The position numbers were made by a program, and so were the translations under genes. A DNA stretch of 64,000 bases from Microlunatus soli (GTDB lineage Bacteria; Actinomycetota; Actinomycetes; Propionibacteriales; Propionibacteriaceae): NCBI RefSeq assembly GCF_900105385.1, contig NZ_LT629772.1:62001-126000 (forward strand). The letters run 5' to 3'. Shown here piece by piece: positions 52,981-61,484 of the stretch. Positions within the stretch are counted from its first letter, which is position 1; the number at the start of each line of letters is the position of its first letter. Under the pieces are notes generated by a model. The model was not told the origin of the DNA, ran no database searches, and saw nothing but the letters and a program-made list of their open reading frames with translations.

Positions 52981-55065
52981 TCAGGCGTCGATGGTGGCGG
53001 CGTCCAACTGGTAGGCGCCGTCGATCAGGAACTCCCGGCGCGGCGCGACATCGTTGCCCATCAACAATTCGAAGGTCGTCTCCGCGGCGGCGACGTCGTC
53101 CACCGTCAGCCGACGCAGCAGCCGATGCTTCGGGTCCATCGTGGTCTCGGCCAGCTGATGGGCGTCCATCTCCCCCAACCCCTTGTAGCGTTGGGGTTCC
53201 TTGAAGTTGACGCCCTTCTTGGTGAGCTCGGCGGCCTTCCGCTGATACTCCTGGTCGTTGTAGGTGTAGAGGTACTTGTCCATCCCCTTCTTCGGATTGG
53301 ACAGCTCGAAGCGGTGCAGCGGCGGGACAGCGGAGTAGACCCGTCCGGCCTCCACCAGCGGCCGCATGTAGCGGAAGAACAGAGTGGCCAACAGGGTCCG
53401 GATGTGGGCCCCGTCGGAGTCCGCGTCGGCCATGAAGATGATCTTGCCGTAGCGGGCGCCGTCCAGGTCGAAACTGCGACCGGAGCCGGCACCGACGACC
53501 TGGATGATGGAGGCGCATTCGGCGTTCTTCAACATGTCGCCGACCGAGGCCTTCTGCACGTTCAAGATCTTTCCGCGGATCGGCAGCAGCGCCTGGAACT
53601 CGGAGTTCCGGGCGGCCTGCGCGGTACCGAGCGCGGAGTCGCCCTCGACGATGAAGAGTTCGCAGCGGTCGACATCGTTGCTGCGGCAGTCCTTCAGCTT
53701 CGGCGGCAGACTGGAGGATTCCAGCGCGTTCTTGCGGCGTTGGGCTTCCTTGTGCTGCCGTGCCGCGACCCGGGCCCGGGACGCGGAGACGACCTTCTCC
53801 AGCACCGTACGGGCCTGGGCCTTGGCGTCCCGCTTGGTCGAGGTCAGGAACGCGCTCAACTCCCGATCCACCACCTTGCCGGTCAGCCGGGCCACTGCGG
53901 GGGTGCCGAGCACCTCCTTGGTCTGTCCCTCGAACTGCGGCTCGGCCAGTCGGGTGGTGACCACGGCGGTCATCCCCTCCAGGATGTCGTCCTTGATCAC
54001 CTCCTCGCCGTTCTTCAACAGTCGGGTGCCTTCCAGCACCTTGCCGAAGGTCCGGGTCAGTGACCGGTCGAAGCCCTGCACGTGGGTGCCGCCCTTGGGG
54101 GTCGCGATCACGTTGACGAAGGACCGCAGCGTGGTCTCATAGCCCTTGCCCCAGCGGACCGCGATGTCGACGTCCAGATCCCGGTCGACATCGGTCGGCG
54201 TCATGTGGCCGTCGTCGTCCAACATCGGCACCGTCTCGGTGAATTGCTCGCTGCCCTGCAGCCGGATCACGTCGGTGACCGCCTCGTCCGGCGCGAGGTA
54301 CTCGCAGAACTCGCTGATCCCGCCGTCGTGCAGGAAGGTCTCGACCTCCGGCTCGCCGTTCCTGGCATCGGTGACGGTCAAGGACAACCCGGGCACCAGG
54401 AAGCTGGTCTGCCGCAGTCGTCCCTTCAACTCCTCCAACGACAACTCGGCGCCGGGATGGAAGATCTGCTTGTCCGGCCAGTAGGTGATCCGGGTGCCGG
54501 TGACGCCCTTCTTGGCCCGGCGCAGCTTCTTCAGGCCACCGCCGGGCGTGAACTTGGCCTTCTCCCCCGGTCCGGCGAACTCGCCCGGTACGCCGCGTTG
54601 GAAGGACATTCCCCAGGTCGCCGACCCACGGTCGACTTCGACATCGAGCCGCGAGCTGAGCGCGTTCACCACCGAGGACCCGACGCCGTGCAGACCGCCG
54701 GCAGCGTTGTACGAGCCGCCGCCGAACTTTCCGCCGGCGTGCAGCCGGGTGAAGACCACCTCGACACCACTCAGTCCGGTCCGCGGTTCCTTGTCCACCG
54801 GGATGCCGCGGGCATGGTCGTGCACGGCGATGCTGCCGTCGGCGTTCAGGAACACCTCGACTTTGTCGCCGAAGCCGCCGAGCGCCTCGTCCACGGTGTT
54901 GTCGATCAGCTCCCAGACGCAGTGCATCAGACCGCGGGTGTCGGTGGAGCCGACATACATGCCGGGACGCTTGCGGACGGCTTCCAGGCCTTCCAGGACG
55001 AGCAGGTGACGCGCTTCGTAGTCCCGACTCTCCCCGGCCGGACTCGTCTTCTTCGCAGTGGGCAC
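52981..55065 (-). CDS. parE: Type IIA topoisomerase subunit B (topoisomerase IV/gyrase B-like)
   Basis: 694 residues from GTG 55065. The GHKL ATPase has ELIDNTVDEALGG, DHARGIPV and GGLHGVGSSVVNALSS. The TOPRIM part has FIVEGDSALGTAQ and IIFMADADSDGAHIRTLL. The C-terminal QRYKGLGEMDAHQLAETTMDP motif is present. It joins the A subunit at 41008-43458 as an A2B2 enzyme. It is about the length of ParE or actinobacterial GyrB. The A subunit gene lies 9.5 kb away across an inserted transporter operon and a DUF559 unit. Confidence 0.9.
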   Translation of the reverse strand: MPTAKKTSPAGESRDYEARHLLVLEGLEAVRKRPGMYVGSTDTRGLMHCVWELIDNTVDEALGGFGDKVEVFLNADGSIAVHDHARGIPVDKEPRTGLSGVEVVFTRLHAGGKFGGGSYNAAGGLHGVGSSVVNALSSRLDVEVDRGSATWGMSFQRGVPGEFAGPGEKAKFTPGGGLKKLRRAKKGVTGTRITYWPDKQIFHPGAELSLEELKGRLRQTSFLVPGLSLTVTDARNGEPEVETFLHDGGISEFCEYLAPDEAVTDVIRLQGSEQFTETVPMLDDDGHMTPTDVDRDLDVDIAVRWGKGYETTLRSFVNVIATPKGGTHVQGFDRSLTRTFGKVLEGTRLLKNGEEVIKDDILEGMTAVVTTRLAEPQFEGQTKEVLGTPAVARLTGKVVDRELSAFLTSTKRDAKAQARTVLEKVVSASRARVAARQHKEAQRRKNALESSSLPPKLKDCRSNDVDRCELFIVEGDSALGTAQAARNSEFQALLPIRGKILNVQKASVGDMLKNAECASIIQVVGAGSGRSFDLDGARYGKIIFMADADSDGAHIRTLLATLFFRYMRPLVEAGRVYSAVPPLHRFELSNPKKGMDKYLYTYNDQEYQRKAAELTKKGVNFKEPQRYKGLGEMDAHQLAETTMDPKHRLLRRLTVDDVAAAETTFELLMGNDVAPRREFLIDGAYQLDAATIDA

Positions 55066-55071
55066 CTGGCG

Positions 55072-55077
55072 AGGTTA
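55072..55077 (-). promoter_or_regulatory. -10 box for leaderless transcription of topoisomerase B
   Basis: On the minus strand TAACCT ends 6 nt before GTG 55065, the actinobacterial TANNNT geometry. Confidence 0.55.
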
Positions 55078-55182
55078 CTCGCATCGGCCGGGTGCTCTGC
55101 GGAGGCGCGACGGGACCGCACCAGACCGTCAGGATCGGCTCACCTGTCGGGCGTGGCGACGTGTGCTGTACCCCTGGCCGGG

Positions 55183-55188
55183 TACCGT
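55183..55188 (+). promoter_or_regulatory. -10 box upstream of a 24-residue ORF
   Basis: TACCGT ends 6 nt before ATG 55195. The 334-nt gap 55066-55399 also holds the topoisomerase B promoter. No good promoter was located closer to the DUF7455 start. Confidence 0.4.
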
Positions 55189-55194
55189 TGAGGC

Positions 55195-55269
55195 ATGAAG
55201 CTTCTGATCGGCGTCATCGCAGGTCGCGGACCGGGTGACCGTGTGATCGTCGTAACAGAACTTTCATGA
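55195..55269 (+). CDS. Possible leaderless 24-residue ORF upstream of the DUF7455 gene
   Basis: The ORF begins MKLLIGVIAG and ends VIVVTELS at TGA 55267-55269. It has a TANNNT box at the leaderless spacing. It could be a regulatory upstream ORF in the leader of the zinc-protein gene, the start of a decayed gene, or chance. I recognise no family. Confidence 0.3.
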   Translation: MKLLIGVIAGRGPGDRVIVVTELS

Positions 55270-55399
55270 TGTTGAGTTGGCAAAACGGAACAAACCAGCG
55301 GTCGTTCGCGGTTGACTGGTGTGTAGGTTCGAAGACAGATGAACCGTTGGTGGATCCGCGAAGTTCCTAGTACTGGATCTGGGGAAAGAGAGGCCTATC

Positions 55400-55597
55400 G
55401 TGAGCACTTCAGTTATCGAGGACGCAGCCCTGACTGCGGCCGATCGCTGCGACCGTTGCGGCGCGCAGGCCTATGTACGAGTCACGCTCCCGGGTGGTTC
55501 GCAGCTCCTGTTCTGCGCACACCACGGCAAGGAGCACGCCGACAAGCTGAAGCAGGTCGCGCTCAAGATCCAGGACGAGACGTCGAAGATCAGCTGA
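55400..55597 (+). CDS. DUF7455 zinc-motif protein
   Basis: 65 residues from GTG 55400, with GAGAGG 6 nt upstream. The four presumed metal ligands are CDRCG and FCAHHGKEH, a compact zinc-ribbon-like arrangement, followed by a helix rich in K and D. This small protein is a regular neighbour of the principal sigma factor gene in actinobacteria. Its function is not established; binding to RNA polymerase or sigma factor is only a guess. Confidence 0.9.
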   Translation: MSTSVIEDAALTAADRCDRCGAQAYVRVTLPGGSQLLFCAHHGKEHADKLKQVALKIQDETSKIS

Positions 55598-55651
55598 GCT
55601 GACCGGGCCGGACCGGAGAAACCTCCCAGTACGGCCCATCGCACTTCACCT

Positions 55652-55693
55652 CGACCGCCGCGCTCCCGGGGATTCCCGGGACCGCGGCGGTCG
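55652..55693. terminator. Long GC-rich hairpin after DUF7455 gene
   Basis: CGACCGCCGCG (55652-55662) pairs with CGCGGCGGTCG (55683-55693). Inside, CCCGGG-GATT-CCCGGG continues the stem after a mismatch. It lies 54 nt after the stop, which suits a terminator without a U-tract. Confidence 0.7.
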
Positions 55694-55754
55694 TGCATCC
55701 GACTACGAGGCCTGGCTCCCCGCGACCGCCTGCTCGCGCGCTACCGCTCATCCA

Positions 55755-55816
55755 ACCGAATGTGAGCTGGTGGCTGCCGGATCGCTCGGTGCTGCAGCCA
55801 TACGCTCACATTCGGT
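55755..55816. repeat. Left hairpin repeat of DUF559 unit 2
   Basis: ACCGAATGTGAGC (55755-55767) pairs with GCTCACATTCGGT (55804-55816). Inside, TGGCTGC (55771-55777) pairs with GCAGCCA (55794-55800). It ends 8 nt before the stop of the DUF559-type gene and carries the same arm sequence as the hairpin at 56859-56913. Confidence 0.9.
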
Positions 55817-55823
55817 CGGGTTG

Positions 55824-56789
55824 TCAGCGGTAGCCCCACCAGTCGGGTTGTGCCCGGGTCCACCGGTCACGGCTGCGGTCCCGGGCCTGTCCGCGACGGT
55901 AGCCGTCCTGCAGCCGGGCGACGAACTGAGGGCGATGGCGGGTCAGATCGAGGCTGTCACAGCGACTGACGGTCACGCCGGCCGATTCCAGTTTCTCCTC
56001 GCGGACGTTGTCCTTGCGATGCTGTTCACGGTCGCGGTGTTGCTTGCCGTCGAACTCGGTTGCGAACGCTGCCTCAGGATCGAAGAGGTCGGGCTGGCCG
56101 AGAAACGATTCGCCGTCGAACAGCGGCACGTTCAGGAGTGGCTCCGGAAGCCCGGCGTCGTGGAGGTAGCAGACTCGCAGGATCGACTCCCAAGGGCTGC
56201 GGACGCCGGTCCGGCCGAGCGCGATCGCCGCCCTGGCCTGCCGGACCCCGCCCATCCTCGGATGGCGGCGGCAGTAGTCGAGCAGCGCACGCGGGTCGAC
56301 TGCAGCCTGCGTGAGCATGGCGTCGACGAAGACCACCGCCTCGGACAGCGTCGGCGCCCAGCGGGCACCGTCGAAGGTCGTCCGGACCGGTGTGGTGACT
56401 CGCATTCCGTACCGCAGGCAGGTGTCGTCGTCGGAGACCCGGGTCGCGCGGTAGCGCACGGTCGGTCTGTCAAGCCTCCTCGGGCCGATGCCGTCGACAG
56501 CGAGAGTGCCGTCGGAGTCCCGGCTCCTGCCGTCCAGCCAGCCCGCGCCGTGCAGGTAGCCAGCGGCCCAGCCTCCGATCACGCCGCCGCCACTGGCGAC
56601 GGCGGCCCACGCTTCGGCGATCCGCTGGCCAGGCGAATCCGACATCGTGTCGGCCGGCAGGTAGAAGCCGCGTTCGGTCCGGCGCCACCGACGACCCCGG
56701 AGGACGGCTCGTGTGACTCCCGCCGACGTCAGCTCCCGGAACGATCGGGGCACCTCGACCTGCCGGAGCTCGCGCGCAGTCCCTGCCAT
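55824..56789 (-). CDS. AbiEi-like/DUF559 predicted nuclease, unit 2
   Basis: 321 residues. Like unit 1 it has an N-terminal winged-helix-like region (FRELTSAGVTRAVLRGRRW, RTERGFYLPAD), a middle part with GWAAGYLHGAGW and RVTTPVRTTFDGAR, and a C-terminal DUF559/Vsr-like nuclease fold: SPWESILRVCYLHDAGLPEP (Glu), LGQPDLFDPEAAFATEFDGKQH (Asp and E-x-D/K), KDNVREEKLESAGVTVSRC. The pattern of core motifs equals that of unit 1 although the proteins are quite divergent. No toxin/antitoxin partner gene is adjacent. It is oriented toward DUF7455 and bracketed by its own palindromes. Confidence 0.82.
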   Translation of the reverse strand: MAGTARELRQVEVPRSFRELTSAGVTRAVLRGRRWRRTERGFYLPADTMSDSPGQRIAEAWAAVASGGGVIGGWAAGYLHGAGWLDGRSRDSDGTLAVDGIGPRRLDRPTVRYRATRVSDDDTCLRYGMRVTTPVRTTFDGARWAPTLSEAVVFVDAMLTQAAVDPRALLDYCRRHPRMGGVRQARAAIALGRTGVRSPWESILRVCYLHDAGLPEPLLNVPLFDGESFLGQPDLFDPEAAFATEFDGKQHRDREQHRKDNVREEKLESAGVTVSRCDSLDLTRHRPQFVARLQDGYRRGQARDRSRDRWTRAQPDWWGYR

Positions 56790-56858
56790 CCCCTCAGCAT
56801 CGCGGCCGCACCAGCCCTGCCCACCGAGTTATCCACACGGGCGGCGGATGCCGGCACA

Positions 56859-56913
56859 GAATGTGAGCTGATGGCTGTCAGGCCAACGGAGTGACAGCCA
56901 TCAGCTCACATTC
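56859..56913. repeat. Right hairpin repeat of DUF559 unit 2
   Basis: The 22-nt arm at 56859-56880 starts GAATGTGAGCTGATGGCTG and pairs perfectly with 56892-56913 around an 11-nt loop. It is the longest perfect palindrome noticed in the window. It shares GAATGTGAGCTG and TGGCTG with the left copy, and lies 69 nt upstream of the gene start. Confidence 0.93.
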
Positions 56914-56939
56914 GGGGCCGATACAGGCCGAGACGCAAA

Positions 56940-56970
56940 CGGCCCCGCTCCCAAGGAGGGAGCGGGGCCG
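56940..56970. terminator. Intrinsic terminator of sigA
   Basis: CGGCCCCGCTCCC (56940-56952) pairs perfectly with GGGAGCGGGGCCG (56958-56970) around a 5-nt loop, 14 nt after the sigA stop on the minus strand, and is followed there by TTTGCGTC. The stem of 13 bp is strong. Confidence 0.85.
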
Positions 56971-56984
56971 ATTCACGTACGAGG

Positions 56985-58352
56985 TCAGTCCAGGTAGTCG
57001 CGGAGGACCTGGGACCGGGACGGGTGCCGCAGCTTGGACATCGTCTTGGACTCGATCTGCCGGATCCGTTCGCGGGTGACGCCGTAGACCTTGCCGATCT
57101 CGTCCAGCGTCTTGGGCTGGCCGTCGGTCAGGCCGAAGCGCATCGAGACCACGCCGGCCTCGCGCTCGCTCAGGGTGTCCAGCACGTCGTGCAACTGCTC
57201 CTGCAGCAGGGTGAAGCCGACGGCATCGGCCGGCACGACCGCTTCGGAGTCCTCGATCAGGTCACCGAACTCGGAGTCGCCGTCCTCGCCCAGCGGGGTG
57301 TGCAGGGAGATCGGCTCGCGGCCGTACTTCTGCACCTCGACGACCTTCTCCGGGGTCATGTCGAGCTCCTTGGCGAGCTCCTCCGGAGTGGGTTCGCGGC
57401 CGAGATCCTGCAGCATCTGGCGCTGCACCCGGGCCAGCTTGTTGATCACTTCGACCATGTGCACCGGGATCCGGATGGTACGAGCCTGATCGGCCATCGC
57501 GCGGGTGATCGCCTGCCGGATCCACCAGGTGGCGTAGGTGGAGAACTTGTAGCCCTTGGTGTAGTCGAACTTCTCGACCGCACGGATCAGGCCCATGTTC
57601 CCTTCCTGGATCAGATCCAGGAACATCATGCCGCGGCCGGTGAACCGCTTGGCCAGGCTGACCACCAGTCGCAGGTTGGCCTCGAGAAGGTGGTTCTTGG
57701 CGCGCCGGCCGTCCTCGGCGATCCACTCGTAGTCGGTCCGCTTGGACTCGCGGAGCTTGACGTCGTCGGAGCCGATCTGCTCGTCGGCGAACAGACCGGC
57801 CTCGATCCGCTTGGCGAGCTCGACCTCCTGCTCGGCGTTCAGCAGGGCGACCTTGCCGATCTGCTTCAGGTAGTCCTTGACCGGGTCGGCGGTGGCGCCG
57901 GCGGCGAGCACCTGCTGCTCGGGCTCGTCGGCGTCATCGGCATCGGAGAGGCTGAAACCCTGGTCCTCGGTCAGCTCCTTCTCGAGCTTGCCCTCTTCCT
58001 TCTGGTCGAACTTGGACTCGTCGACATCGTCCAGGCTGCGCTTCTTGCCGCCGACGGTCAGCACCACGTCCGAGCCGTCGACCTCGACCGACACATCGGT
58101 CTCGGCCTTGGTCTTGCGACCACCCTTCTTGGCGGCGGTCTTCTTCGCCGCGGCCTTCTTCGCCGGCCCGGTCGTCTCCTCCGCCTCCTCGACGGTCGGA
58201 TCCGCTACAGCCTTCAAGGGCGCCTTCCTCGTCGAAGACTTCGACGTCTTTTTCGCAGGGGCCTTCTTGACGGGCGCGTCGATCTTGCTTGCGCTGCTGG
58301 TCGCAGCGGACACGCGTCCGTCGGCCGGACGGGCATTGGAGGTGGGTGTCAC
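56985..58352 (-). CDS. sigA: Principal RNA polymerase sigma factor (RpoD/HrdB/SigA)
   Basis: 455 residues from GTG 58352, chosen because GAGAGG lies 6 nt upstream; an in-frame ATG at 58385 has no site. The N-terminal 130 residues are lysine/alanine-rich ([14 protein letters not shown]), as in other actinobacterial SigA proteins. Region 1.2 is [28 protein letters not shown]. Region 2 includes [19 protein letters not shown] and [16 protein letters not shown], and region 4 has [20 protein letters not shown]. It directs housekeeping transcription. A clean terminator follows. Confidence 0.96.
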   Translation of the reverse strand: MTPTSNARPADGRVSAATSSASKIDAPVKKAPAKKTSKSSTRKAPLKAVADPTVEEAEETTGPAKKAAAKKTAAKKGGRKTKAETDVSVEVDGSDVVLTVGGKKRSLDDVDESKFDQKEEGKLEKELTEDQGFSLSDADDADEPEQQVLAAGATADPVKDYLKQIGKVALLNAEQEVELAKRIEAGLFADEQIGSDDVKLRESKRTDYEWIAEDGRRAKNHLLEANLRLVVSLAKRFTGRGMMFLDLIQEGNMGLIRAVEKFDYTKGYKFSTYATWWIRQAITRAMADQARTIRIPVHMVEVINKLARVQRQMLQDLGREPTPEELAKELDMTPEKVVEVQKYGREPISLHTPLGEDGDSEFGDLIEDSEAVVPADAVGFTLLQEQLHDVLDTLSEREAGVVSMRFGLTDGQPKTLDEIGKVYGVTRERIRQIESKTMSKLRHPSRSQVLRDYLD

Positions 58353-58422
58353 AAAGAACCTCTCGCTTACCGGTACGGAATGCATCGGGTCGGGCTGGGC
58401 AGTAGCTTCTCGGAAGCTTCTG

Positions 58423-58428
58423 ATTTTA
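58423..58428 (-). promoter_or_regulatory. Possible sigA -10 element
   Basis: On the minus strand TAAAAT lies about 70 nt before the sigA start in the 227-nt gap 58353-58579. TTGACT occurs upstream at 58455-58450, but the 21-nt spacing is too long for an ordinary pair. Nothing else is seen in the gap. Confidence 0.35.
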
Positions 58429-58579
58429 GGGCAGGATCAGGCCGTCGGAAGTCAACCCCTGGTCCGAAAAGTATTCTGGCACGACTCTCCAAATCCTGAT
58501 GCATCGAGGGGGTCGAAACGCCGATCGCGATCACCGCCGACACGACCCATCACCCGGGTACGCCCCGGGTCGTCGGCGG

Positions 58580-58987
58580 TCACGACGGTGCAGTTGCCTC
58601 CGCCTTCACCGCCAGCACGGGACAGGACGCGTCCAGCAGCACCCGCTGGGCATTGCTGCCCAGCAAGAGTTTTCCGACCGGGGACCGGCGCCGGAGCCCG
58701 ATCACGATCAAGGCATCGGGAGAGCTTTCCGAAACCTTGATCAACTCTTCGGCCGGGTCGAGCACGTCGGGCGCCTGGTGGATGTCGAACTGCAGACCGG
58801 TCGACTCCATCAGGTCCTGCACATCGGTCACCTCGTCGTCGGCGGACGTGTGCACCACGACCACCTTGGCGTCATTGGTCCTGGCGATCCGGATCGCTCG
58901 GGCCAGCGCGGCGCGGCCCTCGGGCTTGGCGGAATATCCGACCACCAACGTCGATGCGGCGCCTGAGGTTGTCCCGCTGTCCGTCAT
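58580..58987 (-). CDS. Universal stress protein (UspA family)
   Basis: 135 residues from ATG 58987, with GGAGG 6 nt upstream; ATG 58999 is the alternative. A single Usp domain: STLVVGYSAKPEGRAALARAI, VVVVHTSADD and IVIGLRRRSPVGKLLLGSNAQRVLLDASCPVLAV. The G-2x-G-9x-G(S/T)-type ATP-binding pattern near the end is recognisable (GLRRRSPVGKLLLGSNAQ), suggesting an ATP-binding member. It is a single-gene unit upstream of sigA on the same strand. Confidence 0.88.
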   Translation of the reverse strand: MTDSGTTSGAASTLVVGYSAKPEGRAALARAIRIARTNDAKVVVVHTSADDEVTDVQDLMESTGLQFDIHQAPDVLDPAEELIKVSESSPDALIVIGLRRRSPVGKLLLGSNAQRVLLDASCPVLAVKAEATAPS

Positions 58988-59093
58988 GCCGTCCTCCATC
59001 CGCCGTCGACCGTTGCGGCCACCTTAACCGGTTGGGACATCCGACTCCTGAACGAATCTCTGAGGCAGACCCTAGCCCCGAACGGCCGGCGGC

Positions 59094-60611
59094 TCACGAC
59101 ACCGGCCAGGTGTGTACCGGCTGCCCTTCGGCCATCAGCCGGCGATAGTCGCCGAGCATGCCGTGCAGCGCGCTGTCCCGGCTCTCCCCCGCCCGTTCCC
59201 TGGCTGCCACCGCGGAGGTCTGCCAGGTGGCGCCGTTGATCCCTGTCAGGCAACGACGTTCGATGATCTCCAGCAGTTGATCGGCCTCGGTGCTGTCGAT
59301 CTGCCAGCGCCGCAGCCCGTCGGCGGCCAGTGGCAGCAGTTTGCGCAGCACCAGATCGGTGACCGCGGTCTCGCCGACCTGCTGTCCCCGGGCCGGGGCG
59401 GATGGGGTTGCGGCGGCCGAGTTCACGCCGGGCCAGTTCACCGTCGCCGCGAGCCCGTTCCGGGTGCCGGCAGCGAAGTTGGCGGCCGCGACCTCGAACG
59501 GCAATTCGGTCCAGATCGGCCGGTCCTGTTCGGCCAGGGCCCGGACCAGTCCGGCGAAGAAGGCGACGTTGGCCATCGTGTCGATCACCGACGGACCGGC
59601 CGGCAGCACCCGGTTCTCCACCCGCAGGTGCGGCCGGTCGCCGGCGATGTCGTACACCGGCCGGTTCCACCGATAGACGGTGCCGTTGTGCAGCTGCAGC
59701 TCGTCCAACTGCGGGTTGCGGCCGGCGTCCAGTTCGGCGACCGGGTCGGCGTCGCCGACCACCGGCAGCAGCGCGGCGAAGTAGGTGGTGTTCTCCTCGT
59801 ACAGGTCGAGCACCGAGTCGATCCACCGCTCGCCGAACCAGACCCGCGGCCGGACGCCCTGGGCCTTCAGATCGTCGGTGCGGGTGTCGGTCGCCTGCGA
59901 GAACAACGGGATCCGTGACTCGTCGACCAGTCTCTTGCCGTACAGGAAGGGTGAGTTGGCGCCGACCGCGACCTGCACGCCGGCGATCGCCTGGGCAGCG
60001 TTCCAGTACGGCGCGAAGTCGTCGGGCCCGACCTGGAGATGGATCTGGGTCGAGGTGCACGCCGCCTCCGGCATCACCGAATCGGTGCTGAGTCGCAGTT
60101 GCTCGACCCCGTCGATGCTGATCGCGATGTCCTCGCCGCGGGCCTGCAGCACCTGCTCGTTGAGCATCGCGTAGCGCGGATTGGCCGACAGGTGTTCGCT
60201 GTCGGTGTGCTCGGGACGCAACGTCGGCAGGATCCCGATCATCACCAGCCGGGCACCGCTGATCTTCTGTTCGGCCGAGTCCAGTGCGGCCCGTACGGCG
60301 TCGGCGAAGTCGCCCAGACCGTTGCCCTCCAGCCGCCGCGGCGGGACGTTGATCTCCAGATTGAAGCGACCGAGCTCGGTCTGGAACTGCGGGTCGGCGA
60401 TCGCCGCCAACGCTTCGGCGTTCCGCATCGCCGGCTCGAACCGGTCGTCGATCAGGTTCAGCTCGATCTCCAGGCCGCTCATCGGACTCATCGCCTCGAA
60501 GCGGCCCTCGGTGAGCATCCGGGCCAGCACGTCCAGGTCGGTCCGCATCTTCTCCCGATACCGGGTCCGGTCGGCGCGAGTGAACTGTTGCGCCTCAACC
60601 TCATCTCCCAT
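59094..60611 (-). CDS. Glutamate-cysteine ligase family protein (GCS2-like)
   Basis: 505 residues from ATG 60611, preferred because AAGGA lies 8 nt upstream. The GCS2 fold (PF04107) is shown by MSGLEIELNLID, LGRFNLEINVPPRRLEG, CTSTQIHLQVGPDDFAPYWNAAQ, ANSPFLYGKRLVDESR and RVENRVLPAGPSVIDTMANV. Family members ligate glutamate to cysteine or amines. In actinobacteria relatives include EgtA of ergothioneine synthesis, but no egtB/C/D genes are adjacent, so the precise activity is open. Confidence 0.85.
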   Translation of the reverse strand: MGDEVEAQQFTRADRTRYREKMRTDLDVLARMLTEGRFEAMSPMSGLEIELNLIDDRFEPAMRNAEALAAIADPQFQTELGRFNLEINVPPRRLEGNGLGDFADAVRAALDSAEQKISGARLVMIGILPTLRPEHTDSEHLSANPRYAMLNEQVLQARGEDIAISIDGVEQLRLSTDSVMPEAACTSTQIHLQVGPDDFAPYWNAAQAIAGVQVAVGANSPFLYGKRLVDESRIPLFSQATDTRTDDLKAQGVRPRVWFGERWIDSVLDLYEENTTYFAALLPVVGDADPVAELDAGRNPQLDELQLHNGTVYRWNRPVYDIAGDRPHLRVENRVLPAGPSVIDTMANVAFFAGLVRALAEQDRPIWTELPFEVAAANFAAGTRNGLAATVNWPGVNSAAATPSAPARGQQVGETAVTDLVLRKLLPLAADGLRRWQIDSTEADQLLEIIERRCLTGINGATWQTSAVAARERAGESRDSALHGMLGDYRRLMAEGQPVHTWPVS

Positions 60612-60644
60612 ACCCGCCATCCTTCCCTACCACGCCGGCTTCCG

Positions 60645-60650
60645 TATGCT
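60645..60650 (+). promoter_or_regulatory. -10 box for leaderless transcription of the thioesterase-like gene
   Basis: TATGCT ends 7 nt before GTG 60658. It lies in the short divergent gap with the ligase gene. Confidence 0.5.
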
Positions 60651-60657
60651 CGCCGAG

Positions 60658-61452
60658 GTGACGACTGCAGCAACCAGCTACTACCGACGGACCTCGCCGA
60701 CCACGTTCGCACCGACCGAACATGTCCAGGGCGCCTGGCGGGAGACCGAGCAACACATGGGTCCGGTCTCCGGATTGCTCACCCACGCGCTGGAGACGAC
60801 CAGTCCGCGTCCGGATCTGCAACTGTGCCGGATCAGCTACGAGATCCTCGGCGTGATCGCAGCCGACGAGTCCACCGTCGAGGTCGAGGTGGTCCGACCC
60901 GGGCGAACCATCGAGATGCTGGAGGCTCGGATGATCATCGGCGGCCGGACCGCGGTCCGGGCGACCGGTTGGCGGCTGGCGATCGGTGACACCGCAGCCG
61001 TCGCCGGCGGGCAGCCCGAACCGCTTCCGGCGCCGAACACCTGGCCGAGCAGCGACATCTCGACCTTCTGGTCCGGCGGTTACATCGACAGCCTGGATTT
61101 CCACATCGACCCGGCCTCGGAGCCCGGTAGCTGCCGGGCCTGGCTGAGCACCGAGATCGACCTGGTCGAGGGAGAGCCGTCCTCCGATCTGGCCCGCTTC
61201 ACCGCGCTGGTGGATGCGGCCAACGGCATCGCCGCCCGGCAGCCGCCGAAGGAGTGGCTCTACCCGAACACCGACCTGACCCTGCACTTCTTCCGGACCC
61301 CGCGGTTCGCCGAAGATGATCATCGGGTCGGGCTGGATGCACGGGCGATCTGGGGACCGTCCGGTGTCGGGCTGACCTCGACCACCCTGTACGACGCCGC
61401 CGGCCCGGTCGGCCGCGCCGAACAGATCCTGACCGTCCGCCCGATGCCATGA
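60658..61452 (+). CDS. Thioesterase-family (double hot-dog, TesB-like) protein
   Basis: 264 residues from GTG 60658, chosen for the leaderless -10 upstream; ATG 60646 is four codons earlier and overlaps that box. The sequence has two hot-dog-like halves: FAPTEHVQGAWRETEQHMGPVSGLLTHAL, LCRISYEILGVI and EVEVVRPGRTIEMLEARMIIGGR, then a C-terminal half ending VGLTSTTLYDAAGPVGRAEQILTVR. The pattern fits actinobacterial acyl-CoA thioesterase-like proteins. No assigned substrate. Confidence 0.78.
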   Translation: MTTAATSYYRRTSPTTFAPTEHVQGAWRETEQHMGPVSGLLTHALETTSPRPDLQLCRISYEILGVIAADESTVEVEVVRPGRTIEMLEARMIIGGRTAVRATGWRLAIGDTAAVAGGQPEPLPAPNTWPSSDISTFWSGGYIDSLDFHIDPASEPGSCRAWLSTEIDLVEGEPSSDLARFTALVDAANGIAARQPPKEWLYPNTDLTLHFFRTPRFAEDDHRVGLDARAIWGPSGVGLTSTTLYDAAGPVGRAEQILTVRPMP

Positions 61453-61484
61453 CCTGGGGGCGGATACTCGGTTGGCGCGTTGGT

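Noticed and set aside
58423-58455. TTGACT/TAAAAT as the sigA promoter
   Set aside because: The spacer is 21 nt, too long for a standard promoter; only the -10 was kept, at low confidence.
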